Below are positions 35,227-44,538 of a stretch of 64,000 nt of DNA, in pieces. The DNA comes from Nitrospira sp. CG24B (GTDB lineage: Bacteria; Nitrospirota; Nitrospiria; Nitrospirales; Nitrospiraceae). The stretch is from the NCBI GenBank assembly GCA_002869845.2, contig NEWS02000003.1, positions 75,607-139,606 of the forward strand. Reading direction: 5' to 3'. The position numbers and the translations under genes were made by a program. Positions within the stretch are counted from its first letter, which is position 1. Each line of letters begins with the position of its first letter. The notes beneath the pieces were generated by a model that made no database searches, was not told the origin of the DNA, and worked only from the letters and a program-made list of their open reading frames with translations.

Positions 35227-36684
35227 CTAGACAGGAGCCGCGACGATTCGCCCGACGAGGTCGAAGGCTGCGGCATCGGTAATCTCGACTCTACAGAACT
35301 CACCAGGGGTGGGAGAGGAGACGCTGTGACGAGCTGGGCGCTGTGGCGTGGTATCAGACGGGCCCTCGTCGATGTAGACGACACCATCGATTTCAGGAGC
35401 GAGCCCTTCGTGGCGGCCCTCTAGAACATGTTCCGTTTCCTCGGATCGTCCATCAATCAGCACGTCGATGGTGGTGCCGACTTTAGCCCTTCCTTTGGCG
35501 GCTGAAATCGACTCCTGAATGGAGAGGATCTCGTTACGGCGCTCATCCATGACGTCTCGCTCGACTTTTTCGTCTAGGCCGACTGCTCCAGTGCCTTCTT
35601 CATCCGAATAGAGAAACACCGCAACGCGGTCGAATTCCGCCCGTTCCACGTAATCGCGAAGCTCGGTATAGGCGGCATCGGTTTCTCCAGGAAAGCCAAC
35701 AATAAAGGCTGTCCGAAAGGTCACCATGGGGATGCGGGTCCGGATACGATCGACGAGAGACTCAATGGCAGCGCGATCGCCCAGCCGATGCATGCGTTTA
35801 AGCATCCGGTCATTGATGTGCTGGAGGGGCATATCGATATACTTCGTGATCTTTTCTTCCCCGGCGTAGAGGTCGAGGAGGTCATCCGTGACTTGTTGGG
35901 GGTACAGGTAAAACGGTCTGATCCACCGGAGTGTTTCAACCTTCACCAACTCACGAAGCAGCTGAACGAGGCCGTGGCGAAGACCAAGATCGACTCCGTA
36001 GTTGATCGTATCTTGCGAGATCAGGTTGATCTCTTTGACACCCTCAGCGGCGAGCTGGCGCGCTTCAGCGACAATGGATTCCACCGGCCTACTGCGCTGC
36101 TTGCCGCGCATCAACGGAATCGCGCAAAACGTACAGTTGCGGTTGCAACCTTCGGCGATTTTCACATAGGCGCTATGCTGCTTGCCGAGCCTCAAGCGAG
36201 GTGCGAGCTCATCGTAGAGATAGGGAGGTTGACTGATCCAGAGACGTCGATGCCGTTTCTTAGGAGCCAACAAGTCTCGGCAGATCTCCGCAATCTTGCC
36301 GAATTCGCCGGTACCGACCACCGCGTCCAACTCTGGTAACTCTTTGAGCAAGTCACCTTGATAGCGTTGTGCCAGGCAGCCGGCTGCGATGAGGACACGG
36401 CAGGTTCCTGTTGTCTTCAGCTGCCCATGTTCGAGGATGGTGTTGATCGATTCCTCTTTGGCTTCTTCGATGAAGCCGCAGGTATTGACGATGACCACGT
36501 CAGCTTGTTTCGGGTCGCTGGTCAGCTGAAACCCCTCGGTTACGAGACTCCCGAGCATGATTTCCGAATCGACCTGATTTTTGGAACAGCCAAGATTGAC
36601 GAAACCAATAGTGGTCGTGGTTCCGTTTGTCTTGGCGGACTTGGTTGATCTGGCGCGTTGAGGGATGATGAGGGGCTGAGACAT
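35227..36684 (-). CDS. rimO: Ribosomal protein S12 methylthiotransferase RimO
   Basis: A 485-residue radical-SAM methylthiotransferase. The N-terminal UPF0004 domain has NLGCSKNQVDSE, which distinguishes RimO from MiaB. The radical-SAM cluster motif is CNRNCTFCAIP. The C-terminal TRAM-like domain is interrupted by a proline-rich insert (DEGPSDTTPQRPARHSVSSP). It methylthiolates an aspartate of ribosomal protein S12 using two [4Fe-4S] clusters. It is longer than usual (about 440), owing to a 25-residue leader and the TRAM insert. Confidence 0.95.
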   Translation of the reverse strand: MSQPLIIPQRARSTKSAKTNGTTTTIGFVNLGCSKNQVDSEIMLGSLVTEGFQLTSDPKQADVVIVNTCGFIEEAKEESINTILEHGQLKTTGTCRVLIAAGCLAQRYQGDLLKELPELDAVVGTGEFGKIAEICRDLLAPKKRHRRLWISQPPYLYDELAPRLRLGKQHSAYVKIAEGCNRNCTFCAIPLMRGKQRSRPVESIVAEARQLAAEGVKEINLISQDTINYGVDLGLRHGLVQLLRELVKVETLRWIRPFYLYPQQVTDDLLDLYAGEEKITKYIDMPLQHINDRMLKRMHRLGDRAAIESLVDRIRTRIPMVTFRTAFIVGFPGETDAAYTELRDYVERAEFDRVAVFLYSDEEGTGAVGLDEKVERDVMDERRNEILSIQESISAAKGRAKVGTTIDVLIDGRSEETEHVLEGRHEGLAPEIDGVVYIDEGPSDTTPQRPARHSVSSPTPGEFCRVEITDAAAFDLVGRIVAAPV

Positions 36685-36765
36685 GGGGGCAGTCTACGGG
36701 AGGGTTAAAAAGCCTGTCAATTAGACTCTTGCGGGAGGCGGCCCACTTCCCCTAGAGTGCCCCTC

Positions 36766-37305
36766 ATGATTCGAACCTTTCAGGGCATCAGACCGACGAT
36801 CCCCACCTCATGCTTTATTGAAGAGACTGCTGTCGTGATCGGCGATGTGGTCATGGGGGAGGATTGCAGTGTGTGGTTCAATGCTGTCATCCGGGGCGAT
36901 GTCCACTACATCCGAATCGGAGAACGGACGAATGTCCAGGATCTCTGCATGCTCCATGTGACACATGACACCCATCCGCTCATCATCGGCAATGATGTCA
37001 CGATCGGCCACAATGTTGTGCTGCATGGGTGTACGATTCAGGATCGTGTGCTGGTCGGAATGGGCGCGATCATTATGGACGGGGCGGTGATCGGGGAAGA
37101 CTCCGTTGTGGGTGCCGGCTCATTGGTGGTGGAAGGAACGGTGGTTCCTCCGAAGAGCGTCATCCTTGGCTCACCCGGCCGGGTGCGGCGTGGCGCGTCG
37201 GAGGCCGAACTCGCCTGGATCAAAGAGTCAGCCGCCAACTACATGAAATATGCCCGGCAGTATATGGACGATTCGGCGAAGCCGCCGACCGGATTTAGAC
37301 TTTAG
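36766..37305 (+). CDS. Gamma-class carbonic anhydrase-like hexapeptide protein
   Basis: The ATG at 36766 is preferred over the GTG at 36757; neither has a clear ribosome-binding site. The 179-residue protein is a left-handed beta-helix of hexapeptide repeats (VVIGDVVMGEDCSVWFNAVIRGD) with three zinc-ligand histidines in HVTHDTHPLIIGNDVTIGHNVVLHGC. This matches the gamma carbonic anhydrase/YrdA family. Activity in this family varies, and some members bind CoA or act structurally. It overlaps tail-to-tail by 11 bases with the next gene on the other strand. Confidence 0.9.
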   Translation: MIRTFQGIRPTIPTSCFIEETAVVIGDVVMGEDCSVWFNAVIRGDVHYIRIGERTNVQDLCMLHVTHDTHPLIIGNDVTIGHNVVLHGCTIQDRVLVGMGAIIMDGAVIGEDSVVGAGSLVVEGTVVPPKSVILGSPGRVRRGASEAELAWIKESAANYMKYARQYMDDSAKPPTGFRL

Positions 37306-38029
37306 TTCCTTTCGGCTTGCGATTATTCGTTTCCAAGCCCCCAATCTTTATAAAGCAGACCGGATCGCCTACCAGAGCCGTCGGAAATTGCTCTCGTTCA
37401 ACGCGATACGGAATATTTTTGCGATGGCACCAGTCCGCGATCCAGATCACTTCTTCTGTTGAGGTGGTCACCAATCCCGGCAGGCTCAGTTTCGGCATCA
37501 CGCGATCGACGATTGATCGTACAACGCGACGCTGCTGTTCAAATTGGTGTGGGTCAAACGTCACCGGATCGGCATTGCCGTAGGACAGAGGGGCCAGGTG
37601 AGGAAATCGCTCCGGATCGTTCAAGACGCTCACAATCCAGAGATGGTCGAAAAGGCCGGAAGCTAGAGAGGCATCCTGTGCTCTAAACTTCACGGGTAGG
37701 GATCGGCAGGCACGATTGAGGACCGTCACTTCTGACCGTCGGAGATTGTAGGGCGCAACCTGGCGTTGAAGCTCAATCACTTCTGCTAATAAGGCCGGCA
37801 GTTCCGTCACGCCGGCTCCGACGTATAGACTCCGCCCGCTATGCGATAACTTCCTTACGAGAACTTCGGCCACCTTGGTTCCCAGTCGCCGGCAGGGTTC
37901 CCGCTTCTTACGCCAAAACTCATCACCGCCTTCGTAACAGTAGACCGACTCCAGGCGTTTATAATCGAGGTGATCAAATACAGAGGTGATGGCGCGACGA
38001 GTCGAGTTGAGGATGGATTTCCGTGGCAT
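37295..38029 (-). CDS. Unknown protein, possible Rossmann/SAM-binding fold
   Basis: The track uses a TTG at 38056. The ATG at 38029 gives 244 residues beginning MPRKSILNSTRRAI. A segment RSLYVGAGVTELPALLAEVIEL followed by SEVTVLNRACRSL and FDHLWIVSVLND has the spacing of a SAM-dependent methyltransferase core (glycine loop, second strand, motif IV-like DHLWIVSV). No acidic residue ends strand 2 clearly, so binding is uncertain. Its 3' end overlaps the gamma carbonic anhydrase by 11 bases. It borders the toxin/defence-like island. Confidence 0.55.
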   Translation of the reverse strand: MPRKSILNSTRRAITSVFDHLDYKRLESVYCYEGGDEFWRKKREPCRRLGTKVAEVLVRKLSHSGRSLYVGAGVTELPALLAEVIELQRQVAPYNLRRSEVTVLNRACRSLPVKFRAQDASLASGLFDHLWIVSVLNDPERFPHLAPLSYGNADPVTFDPHQFEQQRRVVRSIVDRVMPKLSLPGLVTTSTEEVIWIADWCHRKNIPYRVEREQFPTALVGDPVCFIKIGGLETNNRKPKGTKV

Positions 38030-38052
38030 GACCGATACCTTGCGTGTCTGCC

Positions 38053-38187
38053 TCAATTGTCAACTGAGGTATAAAAGCATATCGCATCGCAAGGAATGTC
38101 CTTTGCGGCGAGATTGTTCTCGATGTTGAGGAGGTCGTGGTCTGCCTTGCGCAACCATGCCGAGTAGTTAGACTCAGCGCTGCTCAT
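38053..38187 (-). pseudogene. HEPN-domain toxin, truncated
   Basis: From ATG 38187, which overlaps the end of the MNT gene, the frame reads MSSAESNYSAWLRKADHDLL NIENNLAAKDIPCDAICF. This is the start of a HEPN protein, but it is cut to YTSVDN-stop after 44 residues. The family normally has about 130 residues, and the RX4-6H RNase motif is missing. It is therefore the broken partner of the nucleotidyltransferase upstream, whose gene is intact. Confidence 0.7.
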
Positions 38188-38491
38188 ACAGCACCTTGCC
38201 CTCCTTCTCGATGACAGACAAGAGCGTGCCGCTGACATGTCGCAGGCGGCGGACTTCTTCGGGCGTGTACACAACGATATCCATCGGCCATGGACGGAGC
38301 CCAAATGCTTCGCTTACTTCGATCGCACGCTCTGGCAGGCGGCGAGCTGTGTCCATTTCGATGAACAAATCCAGATCGCTGTCCGGACCAGCCTCGCCAC
38401 GGGCATGGCTCCCGAAGACCATGATCCGCTTTGGTCGAAACCGTTCGACGATCGTCTTTGTCACATGCTCCAAGAGCGCTGCCTGCGTCAT
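38174..38491 (-). CDS. MNT-type nucleotidyltransferase (antitoxin-like)
   Basis: A 105-residue minimal nucleotidyltransferase with GSHARGEAGPDSDLDLFIEM, the GSx10DxD catalytic signature, and a third acidic residue in MDIVVYT. Such proteins pair with HEPN toxins, in some systems inactivating them by adding AMP to the toxin. Here the HEPN partner overlaps the 3' end but is truncated, so the antitoxin may be an orphan. Start ATG at 38491. It is a different family member from the MntA-like gene at 48119. Confidence 0.85.
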   Translation of the reverse strand: MTQAALLEHVTKTIVERFRPKRIMVFGSHARGEAGPDSDLDLFIEMDTARRLPERAIEVSEAFGLRPWPMDIVVYTPEEVRRLRHVSGTLLSVIEKEGKVLYEQR

Positions 38492-38618
38492 GGAATGTCC
38501 CTTTCGGCTCTCAGCTTACACGAGCATCTCTATCACAACAATCCGTTGCAGCATGACTGGCGCAGATAAGGTGAGAGGTGCTGAAAGACGAATGGTGGAA
38601 AGTCATACAGGAGAATCA

Positions 38619-39164
38619 TCAGGGTAACAGACGTTTGTTCTCTGTTAAAATCGTGAGATCCATGCCCTTAAAATCACCGTCATCGGTGACGAGTATCAAC
38701 CCGTTGCTCTTACACAGTTCGGCAAGCATCTGGTCGTTGAAGTCCGCCTTGCCCACCTCATAGTCGCTCAGCACTGTTTCAATGTGCAGCGACGGGAAGT
38801 CGCTGTTCGTGCGGATAGCCTGGCTCAGAATTCGTCGGCACACATCGGTAATACTTTTCGCAATGGGCTTGAAGGCAGTGCTCTTTCGATAGGCCTTGAA
38901 GTCTCTTGGCTGTGGTTGGTTAGGTAGCCTGTTAAACGCGAAACGAGCCATCGCGTTCATGAGCTCGGAGAGGATGAGTACATCAATAAGGATACGACTC
39001 TGTGCAGCGAGGACGCTTTTCAGCGCTGCGGAGTAAACCCGAACACGAGGATCGCTGGGACCGTGTTGTGAGCCGTACAGGAACAGCCAGATATTGGTGT
39101 CAAAAAGCAAATGATCAGTGTTGCGAAAGTGGTAAGTGCTGATGCGATGAATCTTGCCAGGCAT
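38619..39164 (-). CDS. PIN-domain putative ribonuclease
   Basis: A 181-residue PIN protein. The acidic residues fit the family: Asp22 in LLFDTNIWLFL, Glu67 in LILSELMNA, Asp141/Asp144 in KADFNDQML and Asp161/Asp162 in LVTDDGDFK. It is longer than VapC toxins (about 130). The ATG overlaps the stop of the STAS-like gene in a TGATG arrangement, so it is translationally coupled as the last gene of a GHKL-STAS-PIN cassette. No VapB-like antitoxin is present. A nuclease effector controlled by the two upstream proteins is the simplest reading, as inference. Confidence 0.8.
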   Translation of the reverse strand: MPGKIHRISTYHFRNTDHLLFDTNIWLFLYGSQHGPSDPRVRVYSAALKSVLAAQSRILIDVLILSELMNAMARFAFNRLPNQPQPRDFKAYRKSTAFKPIAKSITDVCRRILSQAIRTNSDFPSLHIETVLSDYEVGKADFNDQMLAELCKSNGLILVTDDGDFKGMDLTILTENKRLLP

Positions 39165-39517
39165 CAGCTTCCCCTCGATACTGCCTGCTCCGCTTTCTTG
39201 AACCGCTCGGGGTCCTTGAAATATTCCTTAGCTGTATCCACTACCCGCTTCAGCAACGCACGGTCATCGGGCTGGAGATCTGTTACTCTGAGCTTCGACC
39301 GAATCTGTTCCTCGGTGAAGGAGCTATACAGTTGACCGACCGCAGCGTTTAAGAAAGCAGAGGTCAGACTGGTGACGTTTAAGAACGACAAGGCCACGCT
39401 TTGCCCTTCCTTGAGGGCGTCGGCAATTCGATCGTGGATTTTCTGCCCGTCGTCCGAGGCGACGCAGAGCGGGCTGCCGACGATTTCAAAAATGGAGAGA
39501 GTAAGGCTCTTACTCAT
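39164..39517 (-). CDS. STAS-like DUF4325 protein
   Basis: A 117-residue protein with the DUF4325 pattern: DGQKIHDRIADALKEGQSVALSFLNVTSLTSAFLNAAVGQLYSSF, then LRVTDLQPDDRALLKRVVDTAKEYF. The family is distantly related to STAS anti-sigma-antagonist domains, and the serine or threonine cluster after the VALSFLNV strand is where such proteins are phosphorylated. AGGTGATC precedes the ATG. It lies 24 bases after the GHKL ATPase and overlaps the PIN gene by one base. Together with the ATPase it resembles an anti-sigma kinase/antagonist switch. Confidence 0.8.
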   Translation of the reverse strand: MSKSLTLSIFEIVGSPLCVASDDGQKIHDRIADALKEGQSVALSFLNVTSLTSAFLNAAVGQLYSSFTEEQIRSKLRVTDLQPDDRALLKRVVDTAKEYFKDPERFKKAEQAVSRGS

Positions 39518-39541
39518 AGCGGGATCACCTTTCGTCGATTC

Positions 39542-40414
39542 CTAAAAGATATCGGATTCGCTCAACTCCGAAGACAGAGTGTATGATTGCGCGTCGGATG
39601 TGTTGATTTCAAGTGTCACAGCAGTTCCAGGAAAGGGCAAACGTAACCGGGTGGTCTGGGCTTGATCTTTGCGCAGACACCAATATCCGGCATCTGACAC
39701 AATCTGCAAGCGGCCCCCGTTCAAGCCAATGAATTCCTTCAGCAACTTCAGGCCTAACCCACCAGGAATCGATCCGCGCTTGGTCGTGTTTCGCCCGTTC
39801 GTTGCCCAAACAATCGCATCCTCGGCAGGGAGATCGAGTCCGGCGCGCGCGCTCACATTTTGTCTAATACCGATCCCTAAATCGACCACGGAGAAGTTGA
39901 GCAAGTGTTTCTTGGGGAAATATTGCCCACAACTGAAAATGCCGAGCGTGGTCCGGGAATGAAGCACCGCGTTGCTGAAAATCTCGAACACGCTTTCCCT
40001 AAATTTCTTTACCAAGCCGGGAGACATGTGCGGCATCTCCGGTCGATGCACGAATTCACCTTCGATATACCCAGCGAAGTAACGATCGTCCTTCACGTCA
40101 AACCGCTGATAGGGAATCGTCGTACCATAGGTGTCCGGGAGCTTGACGCGGCCATAGTTGCTTAAGAAGCCGTTCTTCGAAAGAATGGTTTCAACAGCAG
40201 GGGGTATGTCCGTCAACTGGATGGTATTCAGCTTGCTTCCAAGCCTATACAAAATTGCTCCGAACGCGGCGCACATATCGGCATCAAACCACCCAGTAGT
40301 GGTCATGTCGATGTTGATAGTCGTTGACTGGCAATCCTTCGTCTGGTCATGGAGATGCACCAATGCCTCAAATCCTGTCTGTTCATGACGGACCTGAGGC
40401 AAGGCAACCCTCAA
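39542..40414 (-). CDS. GHKL-type ATPase with STAS-like N-terminus
   Basis: A 290-residue protein. Residues 30-90 ([25 protein letters not shown]) look like a STAS-type strand-helix unit. The C-terminal part is a GHKL ATPase with N box [14 protein letters not shown]1 VVDLGIGIR and G2 [13 protein letters not shown]. It lacks a phospho-acceptor H box, as in anti-sigma-factor kinases such as SpoIIAB. The start is a TTG at 40414 whose TTGA overlaps the stop of the broken ORF6N gene. No better start is seen, so the N-terminus is uncertain. It heads the GHKL-DUF4325-PIN cassette. Confidence 0.75.
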   Translation of the reverse strand: MRVALPQVRHEQTGFEALVHLHDQTKDCQSTTINIDMTTTGWFDADMCAAFGAILYRLGSKLNTIQLTDIPPAVETILSKNGFLSNYGRVKLPDTYGTTIPYQRFDVKDDRYFAGYIEGEFVHRPEMPHMSPGLVKKFRESVFEIFSNAVLHSRTTLGIFSCGQYFPKKHLLNFSVVDLGIGIRQNVSARAGLDLPAEDAIVWATNGRNTTKRGSIPGGLGLKLLKEFIGLNGGRLQIVSDAGYWCLRKDQAQTTRLRLPFPGTAVTLEINTSDAQSYTLSSELSESDIF

Positions 40415-40701
40415 GCCCTCACCCCAAGGACCTTTGCGCAGTCGTTGCTGAGAATGCCGATCGGCAAAGTGCGAGAAAACTTGAGCCGCGCCAGGTGGTC
40501 ACAATTTGTAACCACCGCCAACTGTTCCTTTGCCGTGAGTCGAAAGGCGAAATCACGAGGGAAACGATCTGCATTCCGTTTGACCGCTTGGTTCAAGGCC
40601 TTCGTCGGAACTGCATAGAGCGTGGCAAGATCGGCATCGATGATGACCTTACGGTCACGGATCGTGAAAATCATGGATCCGAGCGGTTTGAGTTGCTTCA
40701 T
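40411..40701 (-). pseudogene. ORF6N (KilA-N-like) DNA-binding protein, truncated
   Basis: The first 75 residues fit the ORF6N domain: [33 protein letters not shown] and [25 protein letters not shown]. Complete members continue with a YAFTEQG-type segment and a further 60-150 residues. Here the frame goes to [18 protein letters not shown] and stops within 4 bases of the start of the GHKL gene. The C-terminus has been lost, probably at a recombination junction. The DNA-binding part may still be made. Confidence 0.7.
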
Positions 40702-40778
40702 AACAGGATCTTAATAGGACCGGCTGACCATCGCCGCATTTTCACAGCGGGCAGTCTAGCCAATTTGCTGAATGAAAG

Positions 40779-41660
40779 CTACGCAGATGGTCGGATGGCT
40801 AATTCAATAACAGCTGCCATAAGACCCTCGGCCACTGAAGCGATGAAGTCCAGATTCAGTGTGTCGAGGGTGTCGGTTGGCCGATGGTAATGAGGATTAC
40901 GGAAGTTGGCCGTATCCGTGAGCATGACGGCGGGAAACCCCTGCTCCCAGAATGAGGTGTGGTCGCTGCGTCTCGTGTCTGGGAGCTTCTCACCGTTGCC
41001 CGGCACGATCAGTGGAACAATCGGGAGATGTGATTGCATGGCTTTTGCGACGGAGCCGGTCAAGATGTGTGAGCGCTCGTTCCCGATCACGGCAAGAAAA
41101 TTTCCGGTCGTGGGCACCGCGATGGGCACACCGGGAGGAGTCTTCTGTGAGCCTGCTAGATGGCTCGCATAGCCGACACATTCCAACACGATCGCTCCGT
41201 GGATCGTTTCACGATTCTTTCTCAACATCGCTGTATAGGCGGAGCTGCCGAGCAAGTTCTCTTCTTCCAAATTAAAGGCGATGAAATGGATCGGTCTGGC
41301 CAATTTCATGGCACGCACTCGGCGAGCGATGTGAAGCATCACCGCGAGGGCGCTAGCATTATCATCGGCGCCGGGAGACCCTTGGACCGTATCGAAGTGC
41401 GCAGCGAGGATCAGCGGCGGTGCGGATTGGAATGGCTCAGTGTCGGGAAGCGCCGTTCCGATCACATTGTGGTAGGTGCCGCCCAAGGCGTGGAATGGTT
41501 GAGTTGTGACGGTAAGACCGGCTTCAGAGAAATGGCGGTGCAGATAGGCCTCTGCGTCCTGGAGGCGAATCGGAGAAGAGAGGGGATGGCGCTCGCCCAC
41601 CAGATGGCGAAGGTCTTCTTTGAGGAGGTTGTGATCAATGGGCACGTGGGTTTCCGTCAA
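40779..41660 (-). CDS. M28-family metallopeptidase
   Basis: A 293-residue zinc peptidase. Metal ligands are seen as AAHFDTVQGSPGADDNASA (His, Asp), the catalytic Glu pair in NLEEENLLGS, a later Asp/Glu region (VLECVGYA) and His in NPHYHRPTDT. No signal peptide is evident, so it is likely cytoplasmic, unlike many M28 aminopeptidases. The start is a TTG at 41660, only 8 bases after argB. A GTG a few codons on is an alternative. It is the last gene of the trmFO-xerC-hslVU-argB operon. Substrate unknown. Confidence 0.88.
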   Translation of the reverse strand: MTETHVPIDHNLLKEDLRHLVGERHPLSSPIRLQDAEAYLHRHFSEAGLTVTTQPFHALGGTYHNVIGTALPDTEPFQSAPPLILAAHFDTVQGSPGADDNASALAVMLHIARRVRAMKLARPIHFIAFNLEEENLLGSSAYTAMLRKNRETIHGAIVLECVGYASHLAGSQKTPPGVPIAVPTTGNFLAVIGNERSHILTGSVAKAMQSHLPIVPLIVPGNGEKLPDTRRSDHTSFWEQGFPAVMLTDTANFRNPHYHRPTDTLDTLNLDFIASVAEGLMAAVIELAIRPSA

Positions 41661-41668
41661 CGGAACGA

Positions 41669-42565
41669 TTAGGCCACGATCTCGGTGCCGATCCCCTTGC
41701 GTGTGAAGATTTCGAGCAGAACAGCGTGTGGAATGCGTCCGTCGATGATATGGGCCTTCCCGACCCCCTCGGCTAGCGCATCCAGGCAGGCGTGAACTTT
41801 CGGGATCATCCCCTCCGTGATGGTCCCCTTCTTCATCATCCGTTGCACATCTTTTCGAGACACGGTGGAGAGGTGGCGCCCGTTGGCGTCGCGAATGCCT
41901 TTGATGTCGGTCATCATGACGAGTTTTTCCGCGCGCAGAGCCCCTGCTACTGCTCCGGCAACAAGATCGGCGTTGATGTTGTAGGTATTCCCTTCGCGAT
42001 CCGTTCCGATGGGCGCGATCACCGGGATGTAGTGGTCGTCCTGCAGATTACGCAGCAGACCAGGATCGACCTTTTCGATATCGCCCACCAACCCGAAGTC
42101 CCCTTCGCCGTCCTCTCCTTCCAAATCACGATCGAGGCTTTCCGCCCAGGCCTTGGCCGTCAACGGCTTGCTGAGAATCAACCCGCCGTCCTTTCCGCTC
42201 AAACCGACCGCACTACCACCATGTCGGTTGATCAGATCGGTGATCTCCATATTGATCTTTCCTGCCAGGACCATCTCCACGATTTCCATCGTGGCCTCGT
42301 CGGTGATTCGAACACCATGGCGGAATTTCGCTTGGATGCCAAGCCGGTCGAGCATCTTGTCGATTTGGGGTCCGCCGCCGTGGATAATGACCGGGTTGAT
42401 CCCGACGTATTTCAGCAACACGACATTTTGCGCGAACCGTTCTTTGAGGGATGAATCCGTCATCGCATGGCCGCCGTATTTCACGACCACCGTTTTCCCG
42501 CGAAACGTCCGGATGTACGGCAGGGCTTCGATGAGGACGTTGGCTTTCTTGATCAGTTTGTCCAT
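41669..42565 (-). CDS. argB: Acetylglutamate kinase
   Basis: A 298-residue ArgB with the amino-acid-kinase fold: KTVVVKYGGHAM (Lys and glycine loop), NPVIIHGGGPQIDKML, NINADLVAGAVAGAL and KLVMMTDIKGI. It phosphorylates N-acetylglutamate in arginine synthesis. Length is typical. An ArgB of this size often is feedback-inhibited by arginine through an N-terminal helix; residues 1-20 here (MDKLIKKANVLIEALPYIRT) could form it. It starts 29 bases after hslU, an operon position also known in other phyla. Confidence 0.97.
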   Translation of the reverse strand: MDKLIKKANVLIEALPYIRTFRGKTVVVKYGGHAMTDSSLKERFAQNVVLLKYVGINPVIIHGGGPQIDKMLDRLGIQAKFRHGVRITDEATMEIVEMVLAGKINMEITDLINRHGGSAVGLSGKDGGLILSKPLTAKAWAESLDRDLEGEDGEGDFGLVGDIEKVDPGLLRNLQDDHYIPVIAPIGTDREGNTYNINADLVAGAVAGALRAEKLVMMTDIKGIRDANGRHLSTVSRKDVQRMMKKGTITEGMIPKVHACLDALAEGVGKAHIIDGRIPHAVLLEIFTRKGIGTEIVA

Positions 42566-42594
42566 GCAGAACTCCCGGCGATCAACACCGATCC

Positions 42595-43992
42595 CTATAA
42601 AATATACCGGCTCAGATCCTGGTCCTTCACGATATCTTTCAATCGGTCCCGTACATTGGTCGCGGTGATGCTGATTCGTTTGTCGGGCCAGCCTGGTCCC
42701 TCGAAAGAAATGTCCTCAAGCAACCGCTCCATGATGGTGAACAGGCGGCGCGCGCCGATGTTCTCAGTCCGTTCATTCACTTGGACTGCCACTTCGGCGA
42801 TCTCCTCCAGACCGTCTTTGGTGAACTCGATGGCGAGGCCTTCGGTGGCCAGCAAGGCCTGATACTGCCGGACCAACGCCCCTTTTGGCTCTGTGAGAAT
42901 ACGGACAAAATCGTCTTTGGATAAGGGACTGAGTTCGACGCGGATCGGAAATCGCCCTTGGAGCTCCGGAATCAGATCGGACGGTTTCGCCACATGAAAG
43001 GCACCGGCGGCGATGAAGAGGATGTGATCCGTCACGACCGGGCCGTGTTTGGTGCTGACGGTGCAGCCTTCCACGATAGGGAGGAGGTCGCGTTGGACAC
43101 CTTCTCGGGACACATCCGGTCCCGTGTTGCGCTCGCGGCCTGCAATTTTGTCGATCTCGTCGAGGAACACAATCCCGGTCTGTTCCACCTTGGTGATGGC
43201 TTCCCGCGTGGCGTCATCCATATCGATCAGTTTCTGAGCTTCTTCCTGTGTCAGGTGTTTGAGTGCTTCGGGGACTTTCATCAGCCGCTTCTTTTTCTTA
43301 CCTTGGAACATGCCGCCCAGCATGTCTCGGAGATTGCTCTCGATGTCGTCGAGTCCACCCGCGTTGGAAATAACGCCAATGGGAAGGCCGCGTTCCTTGA
43401 CTTCCATCTCCACCGTTCGTTCATCTAGCTTCCCTTCTCGCAGCTGCAGGCGCAGTTTCGATCTCGTCGCTTCGTGGGAATCGTGAGGGGCTTGAACGGC
43501 CGGCTCGCTCGTGCTGTCTACAAAGCCTGGTCGAGGAGGCGGTGGAGGCAGGAGAAGATCGAGCAATCGTTCCTCGCCTTGTTGTTCCGCTTTGTGCTGA
43601 ACGGACGCTAACCGTTGCGTCTTGACCATATTGATGGCCAGTTCGGTCAAGTCACGAATGATCGATTCCACATCACGCCCGACGTAGCCGACCTCGGTGA
43701 ACTTCGATGCTTCCACTTTGATGAAGGGGGCTTCGGCCAACTTGGCAAGCCGTCGGGCGATCTCGGTTTTTCCTACGCCGGTCGGCCCAATCATAATGAT
43801 GTTTTTCGGCATGACCTCGTCGCGGAGGTCGGGAGAAACCTGCTGGCGTCGCCAGCGGTTGCGAAGTGCGATGGCGACCATCCGCTTCGCGTCCTTTTGT
43901 CCGATGACGTAACGATTCAGTTCCTCGACGATCTGGCGCGGGGTAAGACTGTTGAGATTCAACGGTTCGGCATCGCTTGTGAGAGGTTTCAT
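42595..43992 (-). CDS. hslU: HslU, ATPase subunit of the HslUV protease
   Basis: A 465-residue AAA+ unfoldase. It has [25 protein letters not shown], Walker [16 protein letters not shown], Walker [12 protein letters not shown], an I-domain insertion (about 140-245), sensor 2 [13 protein letters not shown] and the C-terminal SRYIL tail that docks into HslV. It unfolds substrates and activates HslV. It follows hslV by 9 bases. Confidence 0.97.
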   Translation of the reverse strand: MKPLTSDAEPLNLNSLTPRQIVEELNRYVIGQKDAKRMVAIALRNRWRRQQVSPDLRDEVMPKNIIMIGPTGVGKTEIARRLAKLAEAPFIKVEASKFTEVGYVGRDVESIIRDLTELAINMVKTQRLASVQHKAEQQGEERLLDLLLPPPPPRPGFVDSTSEPAVQAPHDSHEATRSKLRLQLREGKLDERTVEMEVKERGLPIGVISNAGGLDDIESNLRDMLGGMFQGKKKKRLMKVPEALKHLTQEEAQKLIDMDDATREAITKVEQTGIVFLDEIDKIAGRERNTGPDVSREGVQRDLLPIVEGCTVSTKHGPVVTDHILFIAAGAFHVAKPSDLIPELQGRFPIRVELSPLSKDDFVRILTEPKGALVRQYQALLATEGLAIEFTKDGLEEIAEVAVQVNERTENIGARRLFTIMERLLEDISFEGPGWPDKRISITATNVRDRLKDIVKDQDLSRYIL

Positions 43993-44001
43993 GATGGTGA
44001 G

Positions 44002-44538
44002 TTATCCTCGAAGTTCTTCAACAATAATCTGTTGGTTGGTGTAGATGTCAATAGAACCTGCGATGGTCATAGCTTCGGTGATGATCACCGGGGCCTCGAG
44101 TTGAGAATGGCGGAGCAGTCCTCTGGCAGCCGCCAGGGCATAGGGTCCACCCGAACCGATGGCTAAAATGCCGTCTTCCGGTTCTATGACATCGCCGGTT
44201 CCTGAAATGATGAACGATTGTTCCCTGCCGGCGACGGCAAGCAGCGCCTCCAACCGTCGAAGCGCCCGGTCGGTTCGCCAATCTTTCGCGAGCTCGACCG
44301 CCGCTCTCGTGAGATTGCCCCGATACTCCTCTAATTTACTCTCGAATTTCTCGAACAGCGTAAACGCATCAGCCGTGGCACCGGCAAATCCTGCCAAGAT
44401 CTGGTCATGATGCAGGCGCCGGAGCTTCTTAGCATTGTGCTTCATCACCGTGGTGCCAACGGTCACTTGGCCGTCACAGCCCATGGCGACCCGTCCATCG
44501 CGCCGGACACAGAGGATGGTGGTCGATCGAATGATCAT
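44002..44538 (-). CDS. hslV: HslV, proteolytic subunit of the HslUV protease
   Basis: A 178-residue threonine peptidase of the proteasome fold. The mature N-terminus is expected at the threonines in [22 protein letters not shown]; the leader MIIRS must be removed. [15 protein letters not shown] is the conserved helix and strand. The start overlaps the xerC stop by 4 bases (ATGA). With HslU it forms a two-ring protease for regulatory and misfolded proteins. Confidence 0.96.
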   Translation of the reverse strand: MIIRSTTILCVRRDGRVAMGCDGQVTVGTTVMKHNAKKLRRLHHDQILAGFAGATADAFTLFEKFESKLEEYRGNLTRAAVELAKDWRTDRALRRLEALLAVAGREQSFIISGTGDVIEPEDGILAIGSGGPYALAAARGLLRHSQLEAPVIITEAMTIAGSIDIYTNQQIIVEELRG

